Source of the DNA: an uncultured Oscillospiraceae bacterium
Lineage (GTDB): Bacteria; Bacillota; Clostridia; Oscillospirales; Oscillospiraceae
Length of the DNA: 39,452 nt
Direction of reading: 5' to 3'
NCBI GenBank assembly: GCA_934572465.1
Contig: CAKTLG010000014.1
Coordinates: 1 to 39,452 of the forward strand
Part shown: positions 6,479 to 13,937 of the stretch, one piece after another
Position numbering within the stretch: the first letter of the stretch is position 1
Layout of the letters: the number at the start of each line of letters is the position of its first letter
Notes under the pieces: generated by a model
What the model was told of the DNA's origin: nothing
Databases searched by the model: none
What the model saw: the letters and a program-made list of their open reading frames with translations, nothing else
Program-made: the position numbers and the translations under genes

Positions 6479-6754
6479 ATGGAAGTTTCTAGCGCATTTG
6501 TCGTTGCAATGGGTATGGGCGTTACGTTCGTGGGCCTGACGTGCATTATTTTCCTCACGATGCTGATGGGTAAGGTCCTCAGCGGAACGGAAAAGCCCGA
6601 GCCGCCGAAGGCGGTCCCTGTGCCTGCCGCTGCCCCCGCCGTTCCGGCGGACGGCCTGACCGACGAGATCAAGGTCGCTATCATGGCGGCGATCGCACAG
6701 GAGCCGGGCTTCAGCATGGCGAATGTGACGAACGTCAGCATTCGCAAGATTTGA
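6479..6754 (+). CDS. OadG-like (sodium-pump decarboxylase gamma subunit) small membrane protein
   Basis: A 91-residue protein with the architecture of OadG, the gamma chain of Na+-pumping oxaloacetate/methylmalonyl-CoA decarboxylases. It has one N-terminal membrane helix (residues about 7-30, rich in Met, Gly and Val), then a Pro/Ala-rich linker (about 39-58), then a short C-terminal segment (TDEIKVAIMAAIAQEPG). In the complex, gamma anchors the carboxyltransferase subunit to the membrane beta subunit. None of those partners is encoded here. It has its own consensus promoter and terminator, so it is expressed as a single gene. AAGGAG lies 12 bases before ATG. The family call rests on architecture and composition; a divergent single-helix protein with another role is possible. 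Confidence 0.75.
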   Translation: MEVSSAFVVAMGMGVTFVGLTCIIFLTMLMGKVLSGTEKPEPPKAVPVPAAAPAVPADGLTDEIKVAIMAAIAQEPGFSMANVTNVSIRKI

Positions 6755-6783
6755 CCCTCTCGATTTCCACTTCTTCCTTTGTA

Positions 6784-6824
6784 AGCAGAAAGAGCGGCCC
6801 CGCAGCCGCTCTTTCTGCTGTTTT
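6784..6824 (+). terminator. Terminator of the OadG-like gene
   Basis: A 15-bp perfect stem (6784-6798 with 6805-6819) followed by GTTTT. Confidence 0.93.
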
Positions 6825-6883
6825 CCACACGACTTTTTTTGCGAAAAAGGGAATGTTTAGCGGCAAATTAGCAAAGTCTGTGG

Positions 6884-6889
6884 TATAAT
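6884..6889 (+). promoter_or_regulatory. Extended -10 promoter element of the kdpD/kdpE-like pair
   Basis: A perfect TATAAT with the TG extension two bases before it (TGGTATAAT). No good -35 lies 17 bp upstream, so the promoter may need an activator, possibly the response regulator itself. Confidence 0.65.
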
Positions 6890-6954
6890 GACGAAAACGA
6901 AAAGCTTGATCTCCGCGCGATGCGCGCGGAACAGGACCGGAGGAGGCGTCTTGA

Positions 6955-8037
6955 ATGGCGAAGGAGCAGATCAAGATGCGGAAGCTTTATGATTTTGCGC
7001 TGACGGCCGTTACGCTGGCCGCGGCAACGGCGCTGTGCACCCTGCTGCGGCAGATCGATGCGGACGGCAGCTACGTCAACCTCATCTTCGTGCTGGCGGT
7101 GGCGTGCATCTCGCGGTGGACGGAGGGCTACTTCTGGGGCATTTTCAGCTCCATCTTCGGGGTGCTGTTCGTCAACTACATTTTTACCGCGCCGTACTGG
7201 GCGTTCAACTTCACGCTCACGGGTTATCCGCCCACGTTCCTTGCGATGCTCGCGGTGTCGCTGATGATCAGCGCGATGACCACGCAGATCAAAAAGGAGG
7301 AGCGGCTGCGCATCGAAACGGAGAAAGAGAGCGTGCGCGCGAATCTCCTGCGCGCGATGTCGCACGATATCCGCACGCCGCTGACGAGTATTGTCGGCAA
7401 TACCGCGGCGATCCTTGAAAACGAGGAGACCTTTTCGCCGGAGCAGAAACGGCGGCTTCTGGAGGATGTGAACGAGGATGCGCAGTGGCTGATCCGCATG
7501 GTGGAGAACCTTTTGTCGATCACCCGCATGGGCGGCGAGCAGGCAAGGATCGAGAAGGACTGCGAGGCGGCCGAGGAGATCGTGGCCGTGTCGGTCAGCA
7601 AGTTTTCCAAGCGCTTTCCCAATATCGAGGTCTCCGTCGAGGTGCCGGACGAGGTGCTGATGGTGCCGATGGACGCGACGCTCATCCGGCAGGTCATCAT
7701 GAATCTGCTGGAAAACGCAGCCATCCACGGTCAGGGCGTCACGCACATCAACTTCCGCGTCTCGCGGGAGGGGAGCAGCGCCTGCTTTTCCATCAGCGAC
7801 AACGGCGCCGGCATTCCGGGCGAAAAGCTGCCGACGCTGTTTGAGGGCGGACTATCAAGCGTATCACACAGCAATTTTGACGTAAAGAAAAATATGGGCA
7901 TCGGACTTTCCGTGTGCAATACCATCGTCAAGGCGCACGGCGGCACGATGACCGCGGAAAATCAGGAGGAGGGCGGCGCTTGCTTCCGCTTCTACCTGCC
8001 GATGGAGGAGGGCTTGAGCAGTGAAATTGAAGGATAA
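6955..8037 (+). CDS. KdpD-like sensor histidine kinase without the N-terminal KdpD sensor domain
   Basis: A 360-residue membrane histidine kinase. Residues about 11-110 form the DUF4118 four-helix membrane domain seen in KdpD (WTEGYFWGIFSSIFGVLFVN is typical). The H-box SHDIRTPLTS has the phospho-acceptor His137. The ATPase domain shows the N-box NLLENA (Asn250/Asn254), DNGAGIPG at 282-289, and GIGLSV at 315-320. Full KdpD has about 890 residues, with cytoplasmic KdpD and Usp domains in front of DUF4118 plus a GAF domain; all of that is missing here. The ATG at 6955 follows GGAGG. The 3' end overlaps the response regulator gene by 17 bp. No kdpFABC genes are nearby, so the target is open: potassium or turgor response by family, unproven here. 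Confidence 0.9.
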   Translation: MAKEQIKMRKLYDFALTAVTLAAATALCTLLRQIDADGSYVNLIFVLAVACISRWTEGYFWGIFSSIFGVLFVNYIFTAPYWAFNFTLTGYPPTFLAMLAVSLMISAMTTQIKKEERLRIETEKESVRANLLRAMSHDIRTPLTSIVGNTAAILENEETFSPEQKRRLLEDVNEDAQWLIRMVENLLSITRMGGEQARIEKDCEAAEEIVAVSVSKFSKRFPNIEVSVEVPDEVLMVPMDATLIRQVIMNLLENAAIHGQGVTHINFRVSREGSSACFSISDNGAGIPGEKLPTLFEGGLSSVSHSNFDVKKNMGIGLSVCNTIVKAHGGTMTAENQEEGGACFRFYLPMEEGLSSEIEG

Positions 8038-8731
8038 GGTTTTAGTCGTTGAGGACGAGCAGAATATCAGCAACTTTATCTCGACGGTGCTGACGGCGAA
8101 CGACTTTGACGTGCTCGCCGCGCAGAGCGGCGCGGAGGCGGTCTCCATGATCTCCTCGCACTGCCCGGATCTCATCATCCTGGATCTGGGGCTGCCCGAC
8201 ATGGACGGGCTGAACATTCTCAAGGAGGTGCGCGCGTGGTCGAACCTGCCGATCATCGTGGTGTCCGCGCGCACGCACGAGCATGACAAGGTCACGGCAC
8301 TCGACTTCGGCGCGGACGATTACATCGAAAAGCCGTTCGGCACGAGCGAGCTGCTCGCGCGCATCCGCACGGCCATCCGACACACGCGCACGCCGCTCGA
8401 CAACGGCGAGATCGCACAGTCCGGCAAGTTCACCGTGCGCGGGCTGACCATCGACTATGACAAGCACCATGTGCTCGTGGACGGCAGGGACGTGCATCTG
8501 ACGCTCAACGAGTTCAAGATCGTGGCGCTGCTCGGCAAGTATGCCGGCAAGGTGCTGACCTACGACTACCTCATCAAGCAGATCTGGGGGCCGAAGGCCA
8601 AGGCGGACAATCAGATCCTGCGCGTCAACATGGCGAATATCCGCCGCAAGATCGAAAAGAATCCCGCCTCGCCGGAGTATATCTTTACGGAGATCGGCGT
8701 GGGCTACCGGATGCTTGAGAACAACGAATGA
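8021..8731 (+). CDS. KdpE-like OmpR-family response regulator
   Basis: A 236-residue two-domain response regulator. The receiver domain (1-120) has the acidic pair at 11-12, phospho-acceptor Asp55 (LIILDLGLPD), and Lys104 (IEKPF). The C-terminal winged helix (about 138-233) contains LTLNEFKIVALLGKYAGKVL and the VNMANIRRKIEKNP recognition region, closest in style to KdpE. GTG is the start; AGGAGGG sits 8 bases upstream inside the kinase gene, giving tight translational coupling. It will be phosphorylated by the adjacent kinase. The stop codon is followed by a hairpin (8736-8754). Confidence 0.93.
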   Translation: MKLKDKVLVVEDEQNISNFISTVLTANDFDVLAAQSGAEAVSMISSHCPDLIILDLGLPDMDGLNILKEVRAWSNLPIIVVSARTHEHDKVTALDFGADDYIEKPFGTSELLARIRTAIRHTRTPLDNGEIAQSGKFTVRGLTIDYDKHHVLVDGRDVHLTLNEFKIVALLGKYAGKVLTYDYLIKQIWGPKAKADNQILRVNMANIRRKIEKNPASPEYIFTEIGVGYRMLENNE

Positions 8732-8735
8732 GATG

Positions 8736-8754
8736 ATAAGGCCGGCGGCCTTAT
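8736..8754. terminator. Hairpin after the response regulator gene
   Basis: An 8-bp perfect stem (ATAAGGCC with GGCCTTAT) directly behind the stop codon, without a T-run. It may slow or process the transcript; real termination probably occurs at 8867-8898. The sequence from 8755 to 8866 holds no gene I can support. Confidence 0.45.
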
Positions 8755-8866
8755 GATACCAGGGCGCTCGCGCGCCCCCACACATCACGCAGACGGCTCT
8801 TGTCGGGAGGTACGGCAGGAGCTTTCTGCTTTTTTGAAAGGCAGCCGCCGTAAGCCCGCGGCGCAT

Positions 8867-8898
8867 GAAAAAAGCTCCGCTTCGGCGGAGCTTTTTTG
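8867..8898. terminator. Bidirectional terminator between convergent genes
   Basis: An AAAAAAGCTCCGC stem with GCGGAGCTTTTTT around TTCG. A- and T-runs on both sides let it end both the kdpE-like and the lysO-like transcripts. Confidence 0.92.
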
Positions 8899-8913
8899 GC
8901 GGTTTCGCGGCGC

Positions 8914-9882
8914 TCACGCGCCCATGATGATGGGCACCAGCGCCGCCGAGCAGATGGTCATCAGCACGCCCGTGCAGAACGAATAGGCGACGGTCTCGGT
9001 GTTGCACACCTGCTCGACGATCGGCAGGCACACGTCGGTCGAGGCTGTGCCGGGGACGGTGACGGCCTCGATATAGCCGATCCTGCCCGCGATGACGGGC
9101 AGCAGAACGATGCCGAGCATCTCGCGCAGGACATTGTGCAGAAACGAGACGGCGCCCGCCATCGTGTGCCCCGCGCCGGAGATGACGCTCGGCGCCATCG
9201 TGTACCAGCCGAAGCCCGCGCTGATGGCGAGCCCCTCGCGCAGCGTCATGGGGGAGAGCGCGGCATAGACCGCGCCGCCGAGCAGCGTGCCGAGCACGGC
9301 GAGGACGGGGACGAGGAGAACGCCCAGCCCCGCGCCGCGCAGAATGCGCGTGATGCTGCCGTCCAGCCCCATGGAAAAGCCGATCAGCCCCAGCATGACG
9401 CACAGCCCGATGACGAGCCAGTCGCCCGAGCGGGACTGGAAGGCCGCGAGATTCGTGCAGACGCGGCGGACGACAAGGTGGCCCAGCAGCATTCCGAGGG
9501 CGGCCATCAGCAGAATGAGCAGCGACATTTTTGCGCCCGACATATCGGCGCTGCCGCGCGTGTCCGCGCGTGCCTCCTCCGTCCATCCGGCGGGGTGGGC
9601 ATGGCGGTCAATGTGCAGGAGCTTTCGTGCGGCGGCCGCGCCGAGCATACTGCCGGCGGCGGTGAGCGCCGTGACAAAAAGCGCCTGAATGCCGATGCTG
9701 CCGAGGCTCGACGTGACCTCCTCGTCTGCACCCATGCGCAGGCCCATCAAAAGCACCAGCGCGTAGACGGAGAGCGACATGAGCCTGTCCACGAATTTGA
9801 TCTTTTCGGCGTGCTTTCGCAGCTGGGACGCTGCGAGATAGCAGACGAGCATGATGGACCAGTAAAGGGCGAGCAGTGCCAT
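8914..9882 (-). CDS. LysO (DUF340) family lysine exporter-like membrane protein
   Basis: A 322-residue membrane protein of the LysO/YbjE (DUF340) family, whose E. coli member exports L-lysine. It has about eight hydrophobic helices in two halves. The N-terminal half has the LLMGLRMGADEEV motif, normally the first family block. The C-terminal half has the signature SAGFGWYTMAPSV and TASTDVCLPIVE. A hydrophilic insert at about 95-115 (HPAGWTEEARADTRG) separates the halves. Only a weak ribosome site (GGAG about 13 bases upstream of ATG) is visible. No lysine riboswitch lies before it, so control by lysine cannot be claimed from sequence. It follows pgm on the same strand behind a terminator; no clear promoter of its own is seen. 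Confidence 0.88.
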   Translation of the reverse strand: MALLALYWSIMLVCYLAASQLRKHAEKIKFVDRLMSLSVYALVLLMGLRMGADEEVTSSLGSIGIQALFVTALTAAGSMLGAAAARKLLHIDRHAHPAGWTEEARADTRGSADMSGAKMSLLILLMAALGMLLGHLVVRRVCTNLAAFQSRSGDWLVIGLCVMLGLIGFSMGLDGSITRILRGAGLGVLLVPVLAVLGTLLGGAVYAALSPMTLREGLAISAGFGWYTMAPSVISGAGHTMAGAVSFLHNVLREMLGIVLLPVIAGRIGYIEAVTVPGTASTDVCLPIVEQVCNTETVAYSFCTGVLMTICSAALVPIIMGA

Positions 9883-9922
9883 GGGGGAAAACGCTCCTTT
9901 CGCCGCCGGACGGCAAAAATAG

Positions 9923-9957
9923 GCGGAGGGCGCGCGTGATCCGCGCTGCCCTCCGCC
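9923..9957 (-). terminator. Terminator after pgm
   Basis: A GGCGGAGGGC / GCCCTCCGCC stem, followed on the minus strand by TATTTTT, directly after the phosphoglucomutase stop codon. Confidence 0.85.
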
Positions 9958-9978
9958 GCTTTGGTGAAATGGGAAGGA

Positions 9979-11703
9979 TCAGGCGAGGGTCTTGACCCAG
10001 GCGGAGTATTTTTCAAGGTTTGCGTCGCGCTCGCGCGCATCCGCGCCCCTGGTGAGGATGTAGACCTTGATCTTCGGCTCGGTGCCGCTCGGCCGCACGA
10101 CGATGTGCGTGCCGTCGCAAAGTTCGAAGCGCAGCACGTTCGAGCCCGAGAGCGCCATCTTCGTGACCTCGCCGCTCGCGGCGTCGCGCGCGGTGCCGTC
10201 CAGGTAATCCTTATATGCCGCGACCCTCACGGCCGCGATCTCGGCGGGCGGCGTTTCGCGCAGGGACTTCATAAGGCTCGCCATCTTCTCCGCGCCATCC
10301 AGGCCCGGCATGACGAGGTTGTGCGTCTTCTCGCCGTACCAGCCGTACTTTTTGAACAGCGCCTCGAGCGCGTCGAAGAGCGTCATGCCCTGAGAATAGT
10401 ACCACGCGGCCATCTCGGTCAGCAGCAGCGAGGCCGTGACCGCGTCCTTGTCGCGCACGTAGTGGCCGAGCATGTAGCCGTAGCTCTCCTCATAGGAGAA
10501 GATGACGGTATTTTTGCCCGCGCTCTCCAGCTCGTTCATCTTCTCGGCCATGAACTTAAAGCCCGTGAAGGTGTCGTAACAGTCAAGTCCGTTCGCCTCC
10601 GCGACGGCGCGCGCCATCTCGGTCGTCACGATGGTCTTGAGCGCGGCGGCGTTTGCGGGCAGCCTGCCCGCGCGCTTCATCGCGCCGATGAGGTAGTCGA
10701 GCAGCAGAACGCCCGTCTGGTTGCCGGTGACGGGCTCAAATTCGCCCTGCCTGTTGCGCACCATGATGCCGACGCGGTCGCTGTCGGGGTCGGTGCCGAG
10801 GATGAAGTCGACATCATTCTTCTTGGCGAGGTCGATGGCGAGATAAAAGCCCTCGGGATTTTCGGGGTTCGGGGATACGACGGTGGGGAAGCTGCCGTCG
10901 ATGACCATCTGCTCGGGCACGCACAAAAGATGCTTGATGCCAAGGCGCGTGAGCGCCTCGGGCACGAGCTTGTGGCCGCAGCCGTGGAAGGGCGTGTAGA
11001 CGAGCTTGAAGTCGTCGGCGACCTTTTTGACGGTCTCGTAGTCGTTGACCATGCTCATGACGTTTGCCATGAAGCGCTCGTCACAGTTCGCGCCGAGCAT
11101 CGTGATAAGGCCCTTCGAGACGGCTTCGTCAAAGTCCGTCGACGTGACGCCCGTGAAAATGTCGATATGCTCAAGCTCGCGCGCGATCGCGGCGGCGTGC
11201 TGGGGCGGCAGCTGCGCGCCGTCCGACCAGTAGACCTTGTAGCCGTTGTACTCCTTGGGATTGTGCGAGGCGGTCACGTTGATGCCGGCGGTGCAGCCGT
11301 ACTCGCGCACGGCGAACGAAAGCTCGGGCGTGGGGCGCAGCGACTCGAAAAGCCTGACGGAAATGCCGTTGCCCGCCATGACGCAGGCCGCGGCGCGCGC
11401 AAATTCCATCGAATGGTTGCGGCAGTCCATGCAGATGGCGACGCCCTTTTTCATCGCCTCCGCGCCCTCGGCGCGGATGACGTTGGCGAAGCCCTGCGTC
11501 GCCCAGCGGATGACGTGGCGGTTCATGTTGTGAAGGCCGACGTACATCGTGCCGCGCAGGCCCGCCGTGCCGAATTCGAGCGGGCCGTAAAAGCGGTTCT
11601 CGATCTCCTTTTCATCGTTTGCGATGGCCTTGAGCTCCGCGCGCTCGTCCTCGCTCAGCGCGGGGGAAGCGAGCCATTTTTCATATTCCTGACGGTAATT
11701 CAT
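9979..11703 (-). CDS. Phospho-sugar mutase (phosphoglucomutase/phosphomannomutase)
   Basis: A 574-residue alpha-D-phosphohexomutase, length typical for the Firmicutes PgcA-type enzymes. It interconverts glucose-1- and glucose-6-phosphate (and often mannose phosphates), feeding cell-wall and polysaccharide precursors. The catalytic phosphoserine is Ser146 in TASHNP. The Mg2+ site is DPDSDR (Asp305/307/309). The sugar-binding loop EESYGYM is at about 420. The phosphate loop RPSGTEPK is near 548. It is last in a four-gene minus-strand operon: its ATG overlaps the stop of the DUF2007 gene (ATGA, 11700-11703). A terminator follows it. Confidence 0.94.
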   Translation of the reverse strand: MNYRQEYEKWLASPALSEDERAELKAIANDEKEIENRFYGPLEFGTAGLRGTMYVGLHNMNRHVIRWATQGFANVIRAEGAEAMKKGVAICMDCRNHSMEFARAAACVMAGNGISVRLFESLRPTPELSFAVREYGCTAGINVTASHNPKEYNGYKVYWSDGAQLPPQHAAAIARELEHIDIFTGVTSTDFDEAVSKGLITMLGANCDERFMANVMSMVNDYETVKKVADDFKLVYTPFHGCGHKLVPEALTRLGIKHLLCVPEQMVIDGSFPTVVSPNPENPEGFYLAIDLAKKNDVDFILGTDPDSDRVGIMVRNRQGEFEPVTGNQTGVLLLDYLIGAMKRAGRLPANAAALKTIVTTEMARAVAEANGLDCYDTFTGFKFMAEKMNELESAGKNTVIFSYEESYGYMLGHYVRDKDAVTASLLLTEMAAWYYSQGMTLFDALEALFKKYGWYGEKTHNLVMPGLDGAEKMASLMKSLRETPPAEIAAVRVAAYKDYLDGTARDAASGEVTKMALSGSNVLRFELCDGTHIVVRPSGTEPKIKVYILTRGADARERDANLEKYSAWVKTLA

Positions 11704-12032
11704 TGCTGTGCCTCCTCGGTAAGTTCTTCTTCGTCAACAGGCGCGATGAGCGCCTTTGCGTCTTCCAGCGCCGACGACGGCACATAGAGCGATACGCCGC
11801 TGCCGGACATGCCGAGCATGACCTTGCTGAACGCGCCCTCGTCGTTGTATCTGCGCAGGGTGGGGATATCATAGGAGCGCAGCATCGCGCAGAGCCTGTC
11901 CGCCTCGCCGTCCGTTTCGGCGGCGGTGACAAGAAACGCCGGCTCCTCGGGCGTGCCGTCGGCATTTTTCGGCCAGCGCTCAAGCGCGTCGTGCGGCGTT
12001 CTGCCCCATGTGAGCTTGACTTCATCAGACAT
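11700..12032 (-). CDS. DUF2007-like small protein
   Basis: A 110-residue acidic protein. Residues about 30-95 match the DUF2007 (putative signal transducing protein) pattern: FLVTAAETDGEADRLCAMLR, then the central SYDIPTLRR, and the C-terminal LYVPSSALEDAKALIAP. The family is a small ferredoxin-like alpha/beta fold found in many bacteria; its function is unknown. GGAGG lies 8-9 bases before the ATG at 12032. It sits between rlmH (14 bp gap) and pgm (4-bp overlap), so it is cotranscribed with both. It may modulate one of these enzymes, but nothing in the sequence proves that. Confidence 0.8.
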   Translation of the reverse strand: MSDEVKLTWGRTPHDALERWPKNADGTPEEPAFLVTAAETDGEADRLCAMLRSYDIPTLRRYNDEGAFSKVMLGMSGSGVSLYVPSSALEDAKALIAPVDEEELTEEAQQ

Positions 12033-12046
12033 AAGCGGGGTCCTCC

Positions 12047-12529
12047 TCATTTGTGATATTTTGTGCCGGTCTCGATCTGGTAGGCGCGGTAGATCTGCTC
12101 GAGCAGCATCACGCGCGCGAGATGATGCGGGAACGTCATCGGCGACATCGAGAGCCGGAGGTCGGCTTTTTTCTTTAAGTCCTCGTCCAGCCCGAAGCTC
12201 GAGCCGATGAGAAACGTCAGCTGCGAGGCGCCGCGCGCGGCAAACTGCTGCATCCTCTGCGAAAGCGCCGCGCTGCTCATCTCCTGCCCCTCGATGCACA
12301 TGGCGATGAGCACGCCGCCCTTCGGCAGCTTCTGCTCGACGAGCGCGGCCTCTTTTTTGAGGGCCTGACGGATCTCCGCCTCGCTGGGGTCGTCGCCAAG
12401 GCGCTGCTCGGGCAGCTCCAGCAGCGCCAGCCTGCAATAGCGCGAGAGACGCTTTTCGTATTCCTTCACGGCCTGCTCGTAAAAGGGCTCCTTCAGCTTT
12501 CCGACGCAAAGGACGGTGATCTTCTGCAT
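12047..12529 (-). CDS. rlmH: 23S rRNA (pseudouridine(1915)-N3)-methyltransferase RlmH
   Basis: A 160-residue SPOUT-class methyltransferase that methylates pseudouridine 1915 in helix 69 of 23S rRNA on assembled 70S ribosomes. It begins KITVLCVGKLKEPFYEQAVKEY and has the SAM-knot segments FLIGSSFGLDEDL at about 111-123 and LSMSPMTFPHHLARVMLLEQ further on. It ends in the conserved YRAYQIETGTKYHK. The length equals the family norm. The start at 12529 lies inside the end of walJ, a 37-bp overlap; the same walJ-rlmH order is common in Firmicutes. Confidence 0.97.
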   Translation of the reverse strand: MQKITVLCVGKLKEPFYEQAVKEYEKRLSRYCRLALLELPEQRLGDDPSEAEIRQALKKEAALVEQKLPKGGVLIAMCIEGQEMSSAALSQRMQQFAARGASQLTFLIGSSFGLDEDLKKKADLRLSMSPMTFPHHLARVMLLEQIYRAYQIETGTKYHK

Positions 12530-13284
12530 ATGTGTACCTCGCTGATCGTGTCGCGCGGCGCGGCGGCGAGCCGCACGCATTTTCCGCAGGACTGGAGCCG
12601 CCGCCCGACGGTGTATTCCGCGAGCTGCGGCGTGTTGTTCTCGCCGCTCAGGTGCGCGAGCAGGATGTCGGAGGTGCCGCGCGCCGCGCACTCGAGCGCA
12701 AAGTCGGCCGCGGCGTCGTTGGATAGGTGCCCGTATTCGCCGAGGATGCGCTGCTTGAGATAATAGGGGTAAGGGCCGGTTTTGAGCATTTCGGCGTCGT
12801 GATTGGCCTCGAGCAGCAGCATATCCGCGCCGCACGCGGCGTCGCGCGCCTCGTCGGTGACAAAGCCCGTGTCCGTCAGCACGGCGAAGGAACCGCCGCC
12901 GCAGTCGATGCGGTAGCCGACGCTCTCTCGCGCGTCGTGCGAGGTGCGGAAGGGGCGCACCCGCAGCGCGCCCACGGTAAACGTGTCGTCCGCGGCAAAG
13001 GCGCGCACGCGCGATGCGGGACAATTGAGCGCGCCCGCGGTGCCGAAGCTCGCGTAAAGCGGCGCATCGCACTTTTTCAGGAGCGTCGCAAGGCCGCGCA
13101 CATGGTCGATATGCTCATGCGTGATGAGGATGGCGTCAAGCTCCGCGAGCGTCAGCGAGAGCTGCGCGAGCGACTGTGCGATGCGGCGGCAGGAGATGCC
13201 CGCGTCGATGAGGATGCAGGTGTTTTCGTGGCGGACGAGCGCGGCGTTGCCCGCGCTCGAGCTGGCTAAGGTGCAGAATTCCAT
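12493..13284 (-). CDS. walJ: WalJ/YycJ family metallo-beta-lactamase-fold hydrolase
   Basis: A 263-residue metallo-beta-lactamase-fold protein of the YycJ/WalJ type. The metal site motif THEHIDH is at 55-61 (His56, His58, Asp60, His61); further ligands are in SHDARES and LTDTGF. It starts MEFCTLASSSAGNAALV, the family's typical N-terminus. WalJ is linked to the WalKR cell-wall two-component system and proposed as a 5'-3' DNA exonuclease or as coordinating division and replication. The walRK genes themselves are not in this window. It is first in the walJ-rlmH-DUF2007-pgm operon, with its own consensus promoter. AGGAAG lies 7 bases before ATG. Confidence 0.9.
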   Translation of the reverse strand: MEFCTLASSSAGNAALVRHENTCILIDAGISCRRIAQSLAQLSLTLAELDAILITHEHIDHVRGLATLLKKCDAPLYASFGTAGALNCPASRVRAFAADDTFTVGALRVRPFRTSHDARESVGYRIDCGGGSFAVLTDTGFVTDEARDAACGADMLLLEANHDAEMLKTGPYPYYLKQRILGEYGHLSNDAAADFALECAARGTSDILLAHLSGENNTPQLAEYTVGRRLQSCGKCVRLAAAPRDTISEVHICRRSPSFASES

Positions 13285-13316
13285 GGACGGCTTCCTTACT
13301 GTATCAGATCACAGTG

Positions 13317-13345
13317 ATTTTACCACACCCGCGCGCAATAGTCAA
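13317..13345 (-). promoter_or_regulatory. sigma-A promoter of walJ
   Basis: Minus strand TTGACT (13345-13340), 17 bp, TAAAAT (13322-13317) with a TGG extension. It starts right at the T-tail of the terminator of the upstream gene. Confidence 0.85.
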
Positions 13346-13351
13346 AAAGAA

Positions 13352-13374
13352 AAAGCCCCCGGCTCGGGGGCTTT
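13352..13374 (-). terminator. Terminator of the DUF4830 gene
   Basis: A 10-bp perfect stem (13352-13361 with 13365-13374), followed on the minus strand by TTTCTTTTT, immediately after the stop codon. Confidence 0.92.
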
Positions 13375-13377
13375 CCG

Positions 13378-13845
13378 CTATCCGGCGGCGGGGAACGTCA
13401 GCCCTGCCATGAAGCCGTTCTCGCCCGTGCAGACGATGTCGCCCGCGGCGACGAGCCCCTCGCAGACGTAGAGATCGGCCTGACAGGGGAGCGAGGCGTC
13501 GGGGTAGTTCGTTACGACGTAGGTGTAGCGCGAGAGCGTTTTGCCGCAGCAGCGCGCAAGGTCGAAGCCCTGCGGGAGCTGAAGTTCGTTGTAGCTTAGG
13601 TACGGCTCCTCGAGCGTTTCGCCCAGCGTGACGCTCAGCGTTTCGATCGGCTGCTCGCCGACCTCCCAGCCCAGCGAGGTAAGATAGGCGATGCGCTCGG
13701 CGTTGGTCGCGGCGGGGATCTCGGACGCCTGCACGCGCTTTTCGCCGCAGCCGCGCAGCAGAAAAAGCAGCACGAGCAGCAGCACGAGCGCGCCGAGCGC
13801 GGCGGCGATCCGGCGCTTTCGCAGTCTTTTGGTGATGATGAGCAT
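13378..13845 (-). CDS. DUF4830 domain protein, membrane-anchored
   Basis: A 155-residue protein. A basic N-terminus (ITKRLRKRR) and one hydrophobic helix (residues about 14-32) are followed by Arg-Gly-Cys. The cytoplasmic start and the LLRGC ending allow either an uncleaved anchor or a lipoprotein; the lipobox is imperfect. The rest is an exported DUF4830-type domain, recognisable from ATNAERIAYLTSLGWEVGEQ. This domain is common in Clostridia and its function is unknown. The ATG at 13845 is chosen; a GTG at 13857 in frame would overlap the AAGGG ribosome site. It is monocistronic, with its own terminator. Confidence 0.78.
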   Translation of the reverse strand: MLIITKRLRKRRIAAALGALVLLLVLLFLLRGCGEKRVQASEIPAATNAERIAYLTSLGWEVGEQPIETLSVTLGETLEEPYLSYNELQLPQGFDLARCCGKTLSRYTYVVTNYPDASLPCQADLYVCEGLVAAGDIVCTGENGFMAGLTFPAAG

Positions 13846-13937
13846 ACAAGACCACACCCTTTCGTGAAAAGGCTATTCCCACCGGCGGAGAAATATGATA
13901 GGATACCGCAAAGGACAGGAAAGGGTGGGATACGGCC

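Noticed and set aside
6955..8731. Two-component pair controlling the LysO-like gene
   Set aside because: The genes are convergent and separated by a terminator; no shared site is visible.
9883..9978. Possible lysine riboswitch before the LysO-like exporter
   Set aside because: The gap is under 100 bp and mostly occupied by the pgm terminator; no lysine aptamer consensus is present.
9961..11787. A 608-codon plus-strand frame opposite the phosphoglucomutase gene
   Set aside because: A shadow of the pgm gene with low-complexity Val/Arg/His composition; the minus strand carries all catalytic motifs.
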